Shown: positions 11,815 through 22,095 of the stretch, piece after piece | Layout: each line of letters begins with the position of its first letter | How positions within the stretch are numbered: the stretch's first letter is position 1 | Assembly (NCBI RefSeq): GCF_001632365.1 | Contig: NW_024468513.1 | Location: 559,639-623,638, forward strand | Direction of reading: 5' to 3' | DNA: 64,000 nucleotides | DNA from: Laetiporus sulphureus 93-53 | Taxonomy: Eukaryota; Basidiomycota; Agaricomycetes; Polyporales; Laetiporaceae | Notes under the pieces: model-generated | Told to the model about the DNA's origin: nothing | What the model saw: only the letters and a program-made list of their open reading frames with translations | Databases searched by the model: none | Translations under genes and position numbers: made by a program

Positions 11815-12639
11815 GTAACTTCCGAAAACAAGAGCAAGTCCAAACCGATAGCAGAAAACAACATATATCTAGCAGGATGAATTTGGTATGAAGGAAGACC
11901 CGTTAACCACTTCGTGCAATGATCTCAACATCCTCTTCACTTCCGCCCTCTGTGACGGGAGATTCCTCACTGCCCACGGCAGTCATCTCGGACTCCATCT
12001 CGCCTTGAGACGGAAGAGCAATCTCGAGATCGACGCCATTGAGGCTTTCCCCGAGCCTGTAAAAGGCTGAAACGTTGACAATCAAGTGGACAGTCCCCGC
12101 TACCACCGCGATAGTCACCACTATTGCGGACGCAGCCGAGACGTAAGGAGCACGGAACGACGCAGCGCAGAAGTTATCGTTCTGGACCGTAGAGTTGTCC
12201 CAAACGAGTATGAAGACAAGGACGACGAACGAGATGCAGGCCCTATCAATCTAGATTTGATATATGACTCAGTATGCATGAGAAATGATCCCGAAAGACG
12301 ATGCGTACCAACAGCACCACGCCGCCGGCGCAGCGAGTAGGATAGTAGGCCCTTGCCACTTGGACGGTGAGAGGCGTTTCGCGTCCTAGCAATGAAACAC
12401 TCAGCTATCGCACGCAAGATCCAGCTGCATTAATCACCTGAAGCCACCTCCTCGCATCCACCGTGAATGATAGCCTCTCAATTAGCGAGGTAGGGACCAA
12501 CCACTCACGTCAATATCACGGAGCAAATGCCAGAATACAGTTTCCATTCATGCAGAAGTCCATCTCGAAAGTTGGCCCAAGCACGGTGCACGTCTGAGTC
12601 GTCATCTTGCATAGCAGCCACAACAAGACGCCCATAGCG
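11815..12639 (-). repeat. inverted-repeat arm A (825 bp)
   Basis: Read on the minus strand this segment matches 14661-15641 on the plus strand at high identity, by eye well above 90%. Homology starts at cgctatgggcg and ends at cggaagttac in both. Relative to the other arm it lacks 159 bp (14837-14995 of arm B) and carries a 3-nt in-frame insertion near its outer end. Confidence 0.93.
11903..12639 (-). pseudogene. truncated DUF6535-like membrane protein copy (arm A)
   Basis: This is the decayed partner of the gene at 14370-15554. It keeps the exon with NFRDGLLHEWKLYSGIC, the exon with LSPSKWQGPTILLAAPAAW, the TM exon, and the tail ending VEIIARSG, with the same splice signals. It lacks everything upstream of the first of these. 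A 159-bp deletion has removed the first intron's 3' end and most of the exon encoding the TM segment MVSMVDCLFCFAFAITYRT. A functional protein is unlikely. The retained exons still read open with few replacements, such as the Leu-to-Ile and Pro-to-Ser changes in HLIVNVSAFYRLG, so the event is recent or copying is ongoing. Confidence 0.75.
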
Positions 12640-12640
12640 C

Positions 12641-12703
12641 GTACCACACGCTTAGGCGCCCGCACCAGACACTGATTAGCGCTGTACCACATGCGTAGGC
12701 GCC
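12641..12703. repeat. paired 19-nt direct repeats beside arm A
   Basis: taccacacgcttaggcgcc at about 12641 and taccacatgcgtaggcgcc at about 12685 differ at two or three positions. Each holds the palindromic core aggcgcct or part of it. They sit just outside arm A and may be remnants of a small transposon end. No coding sequence is attached. Confidence 0.55.
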
Positions 12704-12847
12704 TAAATCCGTAACACTTGCACTTGTCAAAAGGCTAAGTCGCGATGGCCGAGTGCGGTTCCAAATGACAAATTTGGCTATTGACGTACGGGGATGGCCT
12801 GTGCTTACGTGATCCCTAAGTTGCGATTCGGCCCGTTTTGTGCACGG

Positions 12848-12905
12848 TTCATACGAAATATTGCTTTGGTTCATACGAAATATTTCCTCCTACGAAATAT
12901 TGTTT
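12848..12905. repeat. three copies of tacgaaatatt
   Basis: The 11-nt unit tacgaaatatt occurs three times in about 58 nt, twice preceded by ggttca. It lies in the spacer between the inverted-repeat arms. Function unknown. Confidence 0.75.
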
Positions 12906-13424
12906 TCATTCCACAACTTGCCCTCATTCGCGATATCCGGCTCCTCAGGCCTCATTGCTTTCTACCTCCTGTCTTCTCTGTGCTGGACATCCTCATGTCA
13001 CTCTCCATGTCGTTCACCAGGTGTATTATTAACGCATTCGATATCTGCTTCACCGGTACGTTTGTCCACTCCTCTGTGGCAATGTCTGCAGTGCTGATTA
13101 TGTCGTGTCTCCTTCCTTCACAGTCGTCGCTCTCGTTGTGTACTACACCTGTTTGTTCTTGTTCATTCCTCCGCCGCCGCCTCTGCCGTCTTCGGTGAAC
13201 GGGTTACATGATTCGCGTATTCATTATGCTCATGTCTATAGCACCCTCACGGTGGGGGGTGACAATTTTAAGCATGTGCGGTCGCATCACGTTACGGGCC
13301 TGGCTACTCCTCCGGTGGGGGGAGCCAATTGAAGATCTTGCGTCTGTCTTTCCGATGATGTCAGCGGGTTCTCCGTCATGTTCGGTTCGTCATATTTGCT
13401 TTCTATTCATGCAACTGTTACGTT

Positions 13425-14193
13425 CACCGGTTTGCATTCATCTCCGAGGACACCGACGACTTCCGCGCCATGATGCACGACACCGGCACCATACTGTCCG
13501 GTTCCGCTGCTGCCAGACTGTTACTCGTCGACGCTTTGTGGCAGCCTAATGACTACGATCTATACACACCACATAGTCAGTGGGATGTGGTACTCGACTA
13601 CATCAGCAACTTACCGGGTTTCGTGATTGAATATGTCATAGATGCATCGGACGAGGAGAATCAGGAGCAACCGTACCCCTGGTTGAAACAGGGAATGGAC
13701 CGTATGGCTCGAATCACCGGACCAAACATCCGCGTCGATCTTATGCGTAGCCACAACGAATCGGTCTTCTACCCACTATGCTTCTTCTGGTCGACCATCA
13801 TCATGAACGCGATCTCCGCTGATGCGATCGTGTCGGCATACCCCACACATCTTCTCAGCCGTCGCGGTATTTGCTCATACACCATCAGTGATTATCGGTA
13901 AGGCACTCACCGCAAGGAGAAAGTACGAAGACCGAGGTTTCTCGTTCGACGACATCCGCACCATGTCCTGCACTCACTGGAGCTGCCCTCACCGACGACG
14001 GTTCTTCGCTGACGATGGATGCCTCAACCTCATTTTCGACAACGCACGCACCCACACAGTCCACGATGTTTTCGTCTCCTGGCGGATCAGGGACTTGCCC
14101 TGCGGTAGGCCGTGTTCGGTGACGGAACGGGGGCCCGACGTCTGGGCGGGGTCTCGAGATGACATGGAAGAAGTTTGGGACAGCTTACCGTAG
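13425..14193 (+). CDS. nucleotidyltransferase-like fungal protein, frame broken once
   Basis: The family appears to be one I recall as common in mushroom-forming fungi, of unproven function. The conserved start reads HRFAFISEDTDDFRAMMHD, then TILSGSAAARLLL and PNDYDLYTP. The Gly-Ser pair followed by Asp-x-Asp-like acids recalls the nucleotidyltransferase fold (inference). Downstream are WSTIIMNAISADAIVSAYPT, ARRKYEDRGFSFDD and a Cys/His segment, CTHWSCPHRRRFFADDGCL. Two frames are used. They are joined only if 13867-13888, which begins gtatttg and ends catcag, is removed; at 22 nt it is very short for an intron, so an indel is also possible. No clear ATG is seen upstream of 13470, where the frame has Met-Met; a 5' exon may exist. 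The gene sits between two inverted-repeat arms. Confidence 0.5.
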
Positions 14194-14369
14194 CTGTAAC
14201 GTGTATTCATCGTTGTACGACAATGTTCGAATTCCTTCGTTTTCTTAAGCGATTCATCCTATTTCGCTCTTCCCTACGTTGTTCCTGTTCAACAGCCTGA
14301 GCCTGCAAACAGAGCTATGTTCGCATAAGTGACACACACCGCATGTTCCGCTACTGTGGTTGAGATTTC

Positions 14370-15554
14370 GTGTCATTTGGAACCGGCGCCCCGGCGCCTC
14401 TTCAACCAAGTCACCTGACCGAGCCTGTCGAGTCTGATCTTAGCAACGCAACGCTGGACGCTTCAAACTCATCATCCCCAACCACTCCTCCATTTCTGTC
14501 ACTTCTGCACTCTCTCCGTCATTGGTGCATCCTCTTTCGAGCTGTAGGAGCATACGCGCGAACGAGTTACCTGATCTCGACGTGCTTCATTACCTCCGCG
14601 CTTGGACATGTCTACCACGACGGCTTCCTACTTCACCTCCCTGTTTTTTTGTATGAATCTCGCTATGGGCGTCTTGTTGTGGCTATGCAAGATGACGACT
14701 CAGATGTGCGCCGTGCTTGGGCCAATTTTCGAGACGGACTTCTGCACGAATGGAAATTGTATTCCGGCATTTGCTCCGTGATATTGACGTGAGTTGGTTG
14801 GTCCCTAGCTCGCTGGTTGAGAGGCTATCATTCACGCTGTGTGTGCGAAGCATAAATGGTGCCATGTCACAATTACCAGCCATCAGCAACAGTTCAGCAG
14901 CAAACAGTCTGTGGATGGTGTCCATGGTCGACTGTCTATTCTGCTTTGCCTTCGCGATTACATATCGCACGAGGCTCCACATTTTTACAACTGATGTGGA
15001 TGCGAGGGGGTGGCTTCAGGTGATCAATGCAGCTGGATCTTGCGTGCGATAGCTGAGTGTTTCATTGCTAGGACGCGAAACGCGTCTCACCGTCCAAGTG
15101 GCAAGGGCCTACTATTCTACTCGCTGCGCCGGCGGCGTGGTGCTGTTGGTACGCATCGTCTTCTAGGATCACTTCTCGTGCATACTGAGTGTTATATCAA
15201 ATCTACGTTGATAGGGCCTGCATCTCGTTCGTCGTCCTTGTCTTCATACTCGTTTGGGACAACTCTACGGTCCAGAACGATAACTTCAGCGCGGCATCGT
15301 TCCGTGCTCCTTACTTCTCGGCTGCGTCCGCAATAGTGGTGACTATCGCGGTGGTAGCGGGGACTGTCCACTTGCTTGTCAATGTTCCAGCCTTTTACAG
15401 GCTTGGGGAAAGCCTCAATGGCGTCGATCTCGAGATCGCTCTTCCGCCTCAAGGCGAGATGGAGTCCGAGATGACTGCCGTGGGCAGTGAGGAATCTCCC
15501 GTCACAGAGGGCGGAAGTGAAGAGGAAGTTGAGATCATTGCACGAAGTGGTTAG
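14370..15554 (+). CDS. DUF6535-like multi-pass membrane protein, 5' truncated
   Basis: Four exons join in frame: 14370-14788, 14851-15019, 15072-15148 and 15215-15554, giving about 334 codons with introns of 62, 52 and 66 nt. The protein carries the segment FRDGLLHEWKLYSGICSVIL, the TM stretch MVDCLFCFAFAITYRTRLHI, KRVSPSKWQGPTILLAAPAA leading into another TM pair, a TM segment IVVTIAVVAGTVHLLVNV, and an acidic tail. The order recalls the C-terminal half of large Agaricomycete membrane proteins with an N-terminal DUF6535 domain; that link is from memory and moderate. No ATG opens the frame (the first codon is GTG right after a stop), and the usual N-terminal domain is not found upstream, so the gene is probably 5' truncated. 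Its 3' part is the plus-strand arm of the inverted repeat. Confidence 0.55.
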
Positions 15555-15641
15555 CGGATCTTCCTTCATACCAAATTCATCCTGTTAGATATATGTCGTT
15601 TTCTGCTGTCGGATTGGAATCGCTCTGTTTTCGGAAGTTAC
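14661..15641 (+). repeat. inverted-repeat arm B (981 bp)
   Basis: Inverted partner of 11815-12639. The arms are separated by about 2.0 kb (12640-14660). Arm B is the longer copy because it keeps the 159 bp lost from arm A. Confidence 0.93.
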
Positions 15642-16623
15642 TGTATGTCTCCTCATGCTACGTAGTCTGACACTCTGTAATATATTCCACGGTGCCTGGA
15701 TTTCTCTCAGTTTTACAGTGTCTATTAAAACCTTTCAGAACACCTGGGCGAACTATGTGATAGGAAATCTGAAGAAGACATACCCGGATATATAGTCCTT
15801 TGTCGAGGAGTATTGATGTCTGCTACGATAAACTCAAAAGGGGCCTGTATATCTAAACAGTGGGCATACTGTGGCGGACATCCCATCGACGACGGCGCAC
15901 CAACGACTGCTCAGTGTGACTAGTGTCAGCCTCCAGTCTTCGTCGACGTCCGTGGACCAGCTACTACTCAAATCGAAGTCAAAACCATGGCTACCAAGCA
16001 ACCCAACTTGTGCCCGCAAATGTGTGCCTTTGAATTATATGATAGAGGGTCGTTACTTGATGTCAGCACATGACGCATGATACTCTCCCCACCGCACAGG
16101 AATAACTAGCCACAGCTTAAACTTCCTGTGAATCGCGGAGTTGCAAAGGAATCCGCATAAATAAGAAACGCATCTACGATGGAAGCATCAGCCATGTTCC
16201 CCAGCCTCCAGGGCTTCTTGGTCTAAGGAGCGCTAAGAATGTGTATGATACGATATATGTGGAGTAGATCCAAGTCGATGGGTAGTGTACAGCCAGCACG
16301 CGCCTATGTCAGTTACTGTAGATCCCAAGAAAATACCCCGCAGCCGGGTACCGCTACCTACATCCCTCCCGGAGCGCATATATGCGAGAGAGAGAGCGAC
16401 GGCGGCAACATGAGTAAGAGTAAGACATGGCCTCGAAGCAAATGGTCAGCCTGACAGGGATACAAGACGTCCGCTACGCGCCAACGTATCAGTCCGCATC
16501 GTGTCTTCCGATTCCTCCGCTCCGAGTAGCATGGTGAGTATGCCACGGGAATATGGTACAAATCGTGCACACACGTAGCGAGTTGCGGCGGCGCCACAAG
16601 TCGCGTACAGCCTGGTGCTCGGA
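15642..16623. other. intergenic region, no gene seen
   Basis: About 1 kb. Only short frames without recognisable domains. A short gagaga run lies near 16385. It probably holds the 3' untranslated region of the minus-strand gene that ends at 16624. Confidence 0.5.
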
Positions 16624-17624
16624 TTACAATTTCTTCGGCTTCTTGCGCGAGCCGTAGACCTCTCCGCCTGCGGCGGTGATCATGCGCTGGAATTCGCCCT
16701 TCTTCCGCAAATAGCGGAGCTCCTCGATGGTTCCGCCGAGTGGACGGCCGCCGATAATCAGAATGGGTAGTTCGTTGCGTGATGTGAGTCGGAAGAGGAG
16801 GGGAGCGAGCACTGATTCGTCACCTGAGGTGAGGGAGGAGTAGAGGTAGCAGGTTAGCAACGAGTGATGTGTAGACGAGGGGGAGACGCACTTCGTTGGT
16901 CAACTTCGATGATCGTGGGGGCTGGGCGCAAGTATAGATCCGACAGCATCTGTTTGATTTCTCGTGATATTGGGGAGTAGAACTGATGTGTCACGACGTT
17001 AGCTGGCATATGAGATGGGGTCGCATACACGTAACTGACCTTAGAGTATAGCATTACCGGATTCCGCGCCCACACCTCATTCACGACCCGTTGCACCTCC
17101 TCCCCGGCGTTTTCGCTCCGCGTGTCAAAGTCCAGCACCAGCTGAGGGTCTATTGGCTGCGAGGGGTCGACTGACGAGGGGATCACGTTCTGTGGGAGGC
17201 TGGCGAGAAAGCCTGACACGGCAGCGAGCTCCTCCGTCTGATTTAATGTGAGCTGTGGCCGTCCCGCCTTGGCGTCTCCGGCAGGACTACTCTTCATACT
17301 ATTACTATAGCTATGCCGCAGCGTCGCGAGGCGGAAGGCGTCGGGCGATAAGCGTGAGCCCTTGCGGCCCTCAGCGTCGAACACGGGGATGGGCGTGAGG
17401 GAGGGCTGGGCGACAAGGAGGACATAGACGGAGAGGATGACGAGGACAAAGAGGGCGAGGAACGTGGTGCGGTACCAGTAGGACCTCGGCTTGCGAGACG
17501 CGAAGGCAACGGGGAAGGCTGCCAAGGCGTAGGCGGGCGGGGTGAGGGGCGGAGAGTCGAGGTGAGGGCTGCCCATGGGGGAGTCGACAGGGAAACGTGC
17601 AGACTGGGTGCGACGATGTGCCAT
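16624..17624 (-). CDS. membrane-anchored glutaredoxin-fold protein lacking the active-site cysteine
   Basis: Three exons (17040-17624, 16892-16982, 16624-16823) join in frame to 291 residues. A basic, Ser/Pro-rich N-terminus is followed by one TM helix near residues 50-70 (TTFLALFVLVILSVYVLLVA), so it is a type II protein with the C-terminal domain in the secretory lumen. That domain parallels the glutaredoxin at 42171: NPVMLYSKFYSPISREIK aligns with NPVVVFSKTYCPYSQRAK, DESVLAPLLFRLT with DGPIIQKILARLT, and the cis-Pro and GG motifs (ELPILIIGGRPLGG) are kept. The redox Cys of CPYS is replaced by Ser, giving SPIS, so classical thiol chemistry is not expected. It may be a structural or binding paralogue of Grx6/Grx7. 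The tail is Lys-rich. Confidence 0.82.
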
Positions 17625-18599
17625 GATGGAAAATATAGATAATTATGAAGAACGACAGAGGGGACCAGGCACGAGAAGGACAATGCAAAGGAGCGGCGAT
17701 GGGCGTGGGCCAGCTGTGATTGATTGTTGCGGTCGAAGGAGCTCAACTCGTCGGTCCCGGCGGTTGACAATATCCCTCTTCCACGTGCCTCTCCTGCCCC
17801 TTTTGGGGTATCACCCCCATTCCGCCACGCACGAAAAATGTTGTCGACACTGACGTGCGCTATCATATCGCGAACGTGTCTGATTGCAAGACGGCAGCTG
17901 CTCGGCTCCGCGGGCTGAACAGCCTACAGCTTACCTCCGCTTCATGAAACACTGCAGAGACGCGATCGCCGCTTGCGTGACCTGCCGCGATGCGCGCGGC
18001 CCTCACCGATTAAGCATCTCTTGTCATCGAATGTCGACTCTTGTGAAAGGCATACTCAGAAGAGCCTCTTTAGGTTCACGGTCATATCAGCGTCGTGGGT
18101 ATCTCCGGTCCACGCTCAAGTGTCGAACAGTGCATGATGGTCTTCCGTGATGACCTAGTCCTCTTCAAGCCAACATTTTACTCGCAGCTCTGAGCATGCT
18201 TGATTCCTGGAAGGAGAGCACGGATCACAAACGGTAATCCGTTGACAAATTGCGCACGTTTCGAGAACACCTCCTCACCTGTGCTCATCTCAGATCTCTC
18301 GTCCACCAGAGGATGATCATTGAGTTGACGGACACTCTGCTCACATGTGTTCCGAGTCAGCACGTTCGAGTTTGCACAGATCGTTGTCCGCCGACCATGG
18401 TCCATATCTGCACCCCGCCCGGCGACCCAAAGAAGCCTGAAGGGCAGGCGTTTGCCAGGCAAATCACCCTCTTCATTTGGCCCGACTTCTCAGCCTCATG
18501 GTAGCCTCGTGCCCGCGATCAGCCCCCGGATAATCGAACGTCCGGGCGGCGTTGCACTCGCTTCCATTCCTACGCCATCCTTCTACGGTCCTTGACTTT
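17625..18599. other. intergenic region, no gene seen
   Basis: About 1 kb upstream of the minus-strand glutaredoxin-like gene, so it contains that promoter, followed by the start of the BTB remnant. No supported gene. Confidence 0.5.
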
Positions 18600-19560
18600 C
18601 CGTCCATTGACTTCCGGCACAACATGATCTCACTGCGATTCAATGACAAACCCATCCGTTCCAACACAGTGGCGCCGACATCGTTATCCAGTCTTCGGAT
18701 AACGTCGATTTCCATGTATACAAAAACATTCTGGCGCTGGTGTCCTCCGTGTTCAGCGACACTTTCTCTTTGCCTGTTCTGCTAGGCGCACGTCCATGGG
18801 CGCCCCATCGGTCAACCGGCGACGACTCTGTAGATTGCGTACAGGTTGTGCGAGTCACAAAGGACTCGCGTACGATAGAGCAACTGCCAGCTCAGGCTGA
18901 TACTCCCAGAGCCTCCTCCTCAGCTCACGTTTGGAAGACGTGCCACAACCCTCCTGGAACTGACTCCGAAATACGAGAGACTTTGATGACTTCTCTTTTC
19001 AAACACCATCATTGGTCTTCGCAACTGCGTGCGAATATGATTCGAAGGACGAAGCACGAAAAGCGGCCAAAGCCTAACCTCCGGTCACGGATTTATTATC
19101 AACCTCAATCCTATCTATTGAATGTTACAACATATCACGGTTAGGTTAGGTTGGTGCTTCAATATCGCCGCAATTGCAGGACGGCCACTTGTATCCCGAC
19201 TAGAGACTGGTGATGAATGCATGAGACGATTTTCCGGAGGCCAAGGTTATTTTGACCAGGATGAACGCACCGCCACCTCCTGGGCCCTCTGGTTCCACAC
19301 GAAACCCGCCCAAGTCGCCGTGAACCTCAAATATACCACTTTCGCGCTAAGAACCTAGTGGGTAAAGCACATGGACAATGTCGCCTCAGCGCTGGAAGAG
19401 CGGCCGGTCACCAGCATTGTGAAGGATGTGCGATGCATGGACGTACCACTGGATCACATGGGTGGCTGTCGCACGTGCAGACCACAAGCTTGGGCACAGC
19501 TGATGGTTCTCAGTAAGCATCTCGAAGGGAAGATTCAGACGAGATGAGAGGATTTAGCCG
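18600..19560 (+). pseudogene. decayed BTB/POZ-domain gene
   Basis: Pieces of a basidiomycete BTB protein lie in the right order but in several frames. The N-terminal BTB segment reads GADIVIQSSDNVDFHVYKNI followed by LALVSSVFSDTFSLP, matching [20 protein letters not shown] in the gene at 20445. Near 18975 comes LVFATACEYDSKDEARKAA, the helical part. From about 19358 comes WVKHMDNVASALEERP, and then a Cys-x-x-Cys (GCRTCRPQAW) that matches the C-terminal tail. Stops and frame changes separate them, for example just before the BTB start and after AAKA. No ATG opens the BTB frame. It is a dead or dying paralogue of the downstream gene. Confidence 0.78.
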
Positions 19561-20444
19561 TTTTACTGGACTTCCCTGAATTTCGGCGGCATGAATGCTT
19601 TGCTCAGATCCCTATCGAGCTGTATTCAGAGTGAACGCCACGCGTTGGCATTCGTCACTTTGCGCGACATACGTGTGTTTCTATCTGCACGGCACGTCTC
19701 TCGATCGCATCGAACTCCTACGATCTAAAGAGCTGTGTTGTTGTATATCATCAATCGCTATTCTTTTGTTCAGACTTGGATGTGGGGGGCAGATGAGACG
19801 TTGACAGTCTTCAATCACTTCTCGCACAGCTGGTCGAGACCAGTCTTGCGGGCGCGTCGCTTCCGCAGAATGACCATTGATACCAGCGTCCACGACGTAT
19901 GCGGTAATGGGGTCTTGTGGAAGATAAGAAGAATTTCAGATAGTTCTGCAGGATGACCTGCACGCTCTTCAATGAGCATGCACGCTGCCATCTTCATGCC
20001 ATCTCTGGATCCAGCCGTCGACATCATGGTCATCTTGGGCTGAAAAAAGGGTTGGGCAGCGCTGGCACTGCGATGCATTCTAAAAATGTCGGTCGCCGGC
20101 ACAACCCTGAATAATTTTTCATCCTCTCAGAGTCGGACACTCCGATTTCGAGTCTCCTCTATCGCTATGTAATGCGGGCCCACATGTCGACCTTTGTTTG
20201 CAGTAGTAACATACCCGCTCGCGCTCCTTCGGCGGTCCAATCAAAGTACTTTGTATATCAATAAAAGACCTGTGCATTGGAGAAATCGCACAACCGGTCG
20301 TCTCACACGGGAACCACACAACATTTATAGGTTCGAGTGTTCGAGCTCTCTTGAAGCGTCTCCCTCACGTTTCCCTTGGCCCACTGCTCCCGCTCTTGGC
20401 ACGATTCCCCACAAACTGCCCAGAAATCATAAAATAGACGCACA
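19561..20444. other. promoter-side intergenic region of the BTB gene
   Basis: About 0.9 kb. A minus-strand open frame at 19815-20102 (95 codons) has ordinary composition but no recognisable domain or start context. Nothing else is supported. Confidence 0.45.
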
Positions 20445-21530
20445 ATGGAGCACGACGTAGATGTCAAATCTGTTCATATATTCGAGAACTGCGATGCAGA
20501 CATCATTCTCCGTTCCGCCGACGGCGTCAACTTCTATGTTCACAAGCTCATCCTCGCGAGAGCGTCCCCGATCTTCTGCGATATGTTTCGCGTACCTCTT
20601 CCGCAGAACGAAGAGCAAGGCGGTGACACGGTTGATGTTAATGGCATCCACGTAGTGCCCGTTACTGACGATCAGGACACTCTGCGGCGGCTGCTCAGCA
20701 TCATATATCCCGTGTCGTTTCCCGACAAGTTGTCGCTAGATGAAATATGCAACTTATTGGAGGCAGGCCGGAAGTACGAGATGGAAGCGATATCTTCCAA
20801 CCTAAGACGTGCCATCATGGATTTTGTCGATGACGAGCCGCTCAGAGTCTTCGCGATCGCATATCTGTCCAAATGCATGGAGGAGTCTCGAGCCGCAGCA
20901 TTGAAATCCTTGAAGCACGTCCTTCACCCGCTACCGGAAATGCCTGCAGAAATGAACCTCTTGCCACCTCGTGCCATTTGGCGGTTGCAACAATATCACA
21001 GCCGTTGCGCACAGGCTGCTGTGAACCTCGTTGCAGACGCTCGCTGGAGTCTGACCGACGTTCCTCACCGTGCAATCAAAGCCGAACACACTTACAGTTA
21101 CAGCGGCCCTTCACCCCGCATCACGAGCAGCCATCTCAATGCTGGTTATTCGTGGGTATGGTTTCAATGTACCAGCTGCGAAGCGGATAAGAAGGCAAAC
21201 CTCGTGGTCACGATAGAAGCACTCACGCGCGAATTTACCCCGAGGTCGTGGTGGGCGGATTATGTGAATGGGATAGCTGCAGTCTTGAGAAGCAAGCCGG
21301 GAATGCTTTCAACGGATCGTTCGCGATCCCGCCCTGCTGAAGGCCGCTATGCGTCAAACCGCATCTTGCCCGACTTGTGGACCACAGACCTTCGAGCAGC
21401 TCATAGAATTTGGTGATTTGCTCATGGTCAAAGTGCAACAGGCAATCAATGCTGTAAGGGCAATGAATATCGCATTCTCTTACCACTAACATCAAGCATC
21501 GTATAGATTACTCTTGATATGGAGGCGTAG
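20445..21530 (+). CDS. BTB/POZ-domain protein with a C-terminal frame break
   Basis: ATG at 20445 opens a 323-codon frame. The BTB domain covers about residues 15-120 ([20 protein letters not shown] through [18 protein letters not shown]). It is followed by the helical region of Agaricomycete BTB proteins ([20 protein letters not shown]) and the [13 protein letters not shown] segment. BTB domains dimerise and often bind CUL3; this group's role in mushrooms is unknown. The open frame runs to 21416, but the family C-terminus is in the +1 frame: [12 protein letters not shown], then [20 protein letters not shown] and KVQQAINA. It then passes a good intron (21454-21506, branch-like actaac) to ITLDMEA and a stop at 21528-21530. 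One inserted base between about 21295 and 21313 would explain it. Either a sequence error or a new lesion. Confidence 0.72.
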
Positions 21531-22095
21531 CCGATTGCAACATGGGCAAGAAGTTCGACATTGGCATAAGCAAGTCATCGTCAATTGTCTCCTGAGCACG
21601 TCCGCGAATACATTCTTGGAGGGAATGACAAGGAAGAATGAAGAAACGGACTCGATGTGGAAGGTGGAGAACAGGACATTCATGTCTAATGATCGGGTGC
21701 AATGCGATGCAGGTGAGACGATGAATCCAGTCGAGGTGTGATATGTATACTGTAGCGGACCGTATCTCCAGCAGAAAGTGGTCGAGGCTCGATGTTGTAT
21801 GAAATATACTACTTGAATCGAAGGTAAGCCTTTGTGGCCAAGGGTTGAACCGTGTGCTGTGACGAGACATGATCATGCGTGCCAATCTCGAAGCACGGTG
21901 ACTGAGTTCTGACAGATTTATTTGCGCTGATTTCGTTTCTATTCTAAGGCAACATGCTGATACCTTGCAGGCTATGTTCGGTGCGTTCCTCGCTTGCTGC
22001 GATGCTGGTTAAACACGGAATAGACGATTGACACGGTATTTTCTGTTCATATCAGCTTCCCACCGTATATCGTGCGGAACAATGGCTTGATGGAG
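21531..22095. other. convergent intergenic region
   Basis: About 0.57 kb between the 3' ends of the BTB gene and the acetoacetyl-CoA synthetase gene. A minus-strand open frame of 125 codons (21508-21885) has no recognisable feature and is taken as chance. Confidence 0.5.

Noticed and set aside
19136..19155. ggttaggttagg telomere-like run
   Set aside because: Only about two copies and not the exact TTAGGG unit; inside the BTB remnant.
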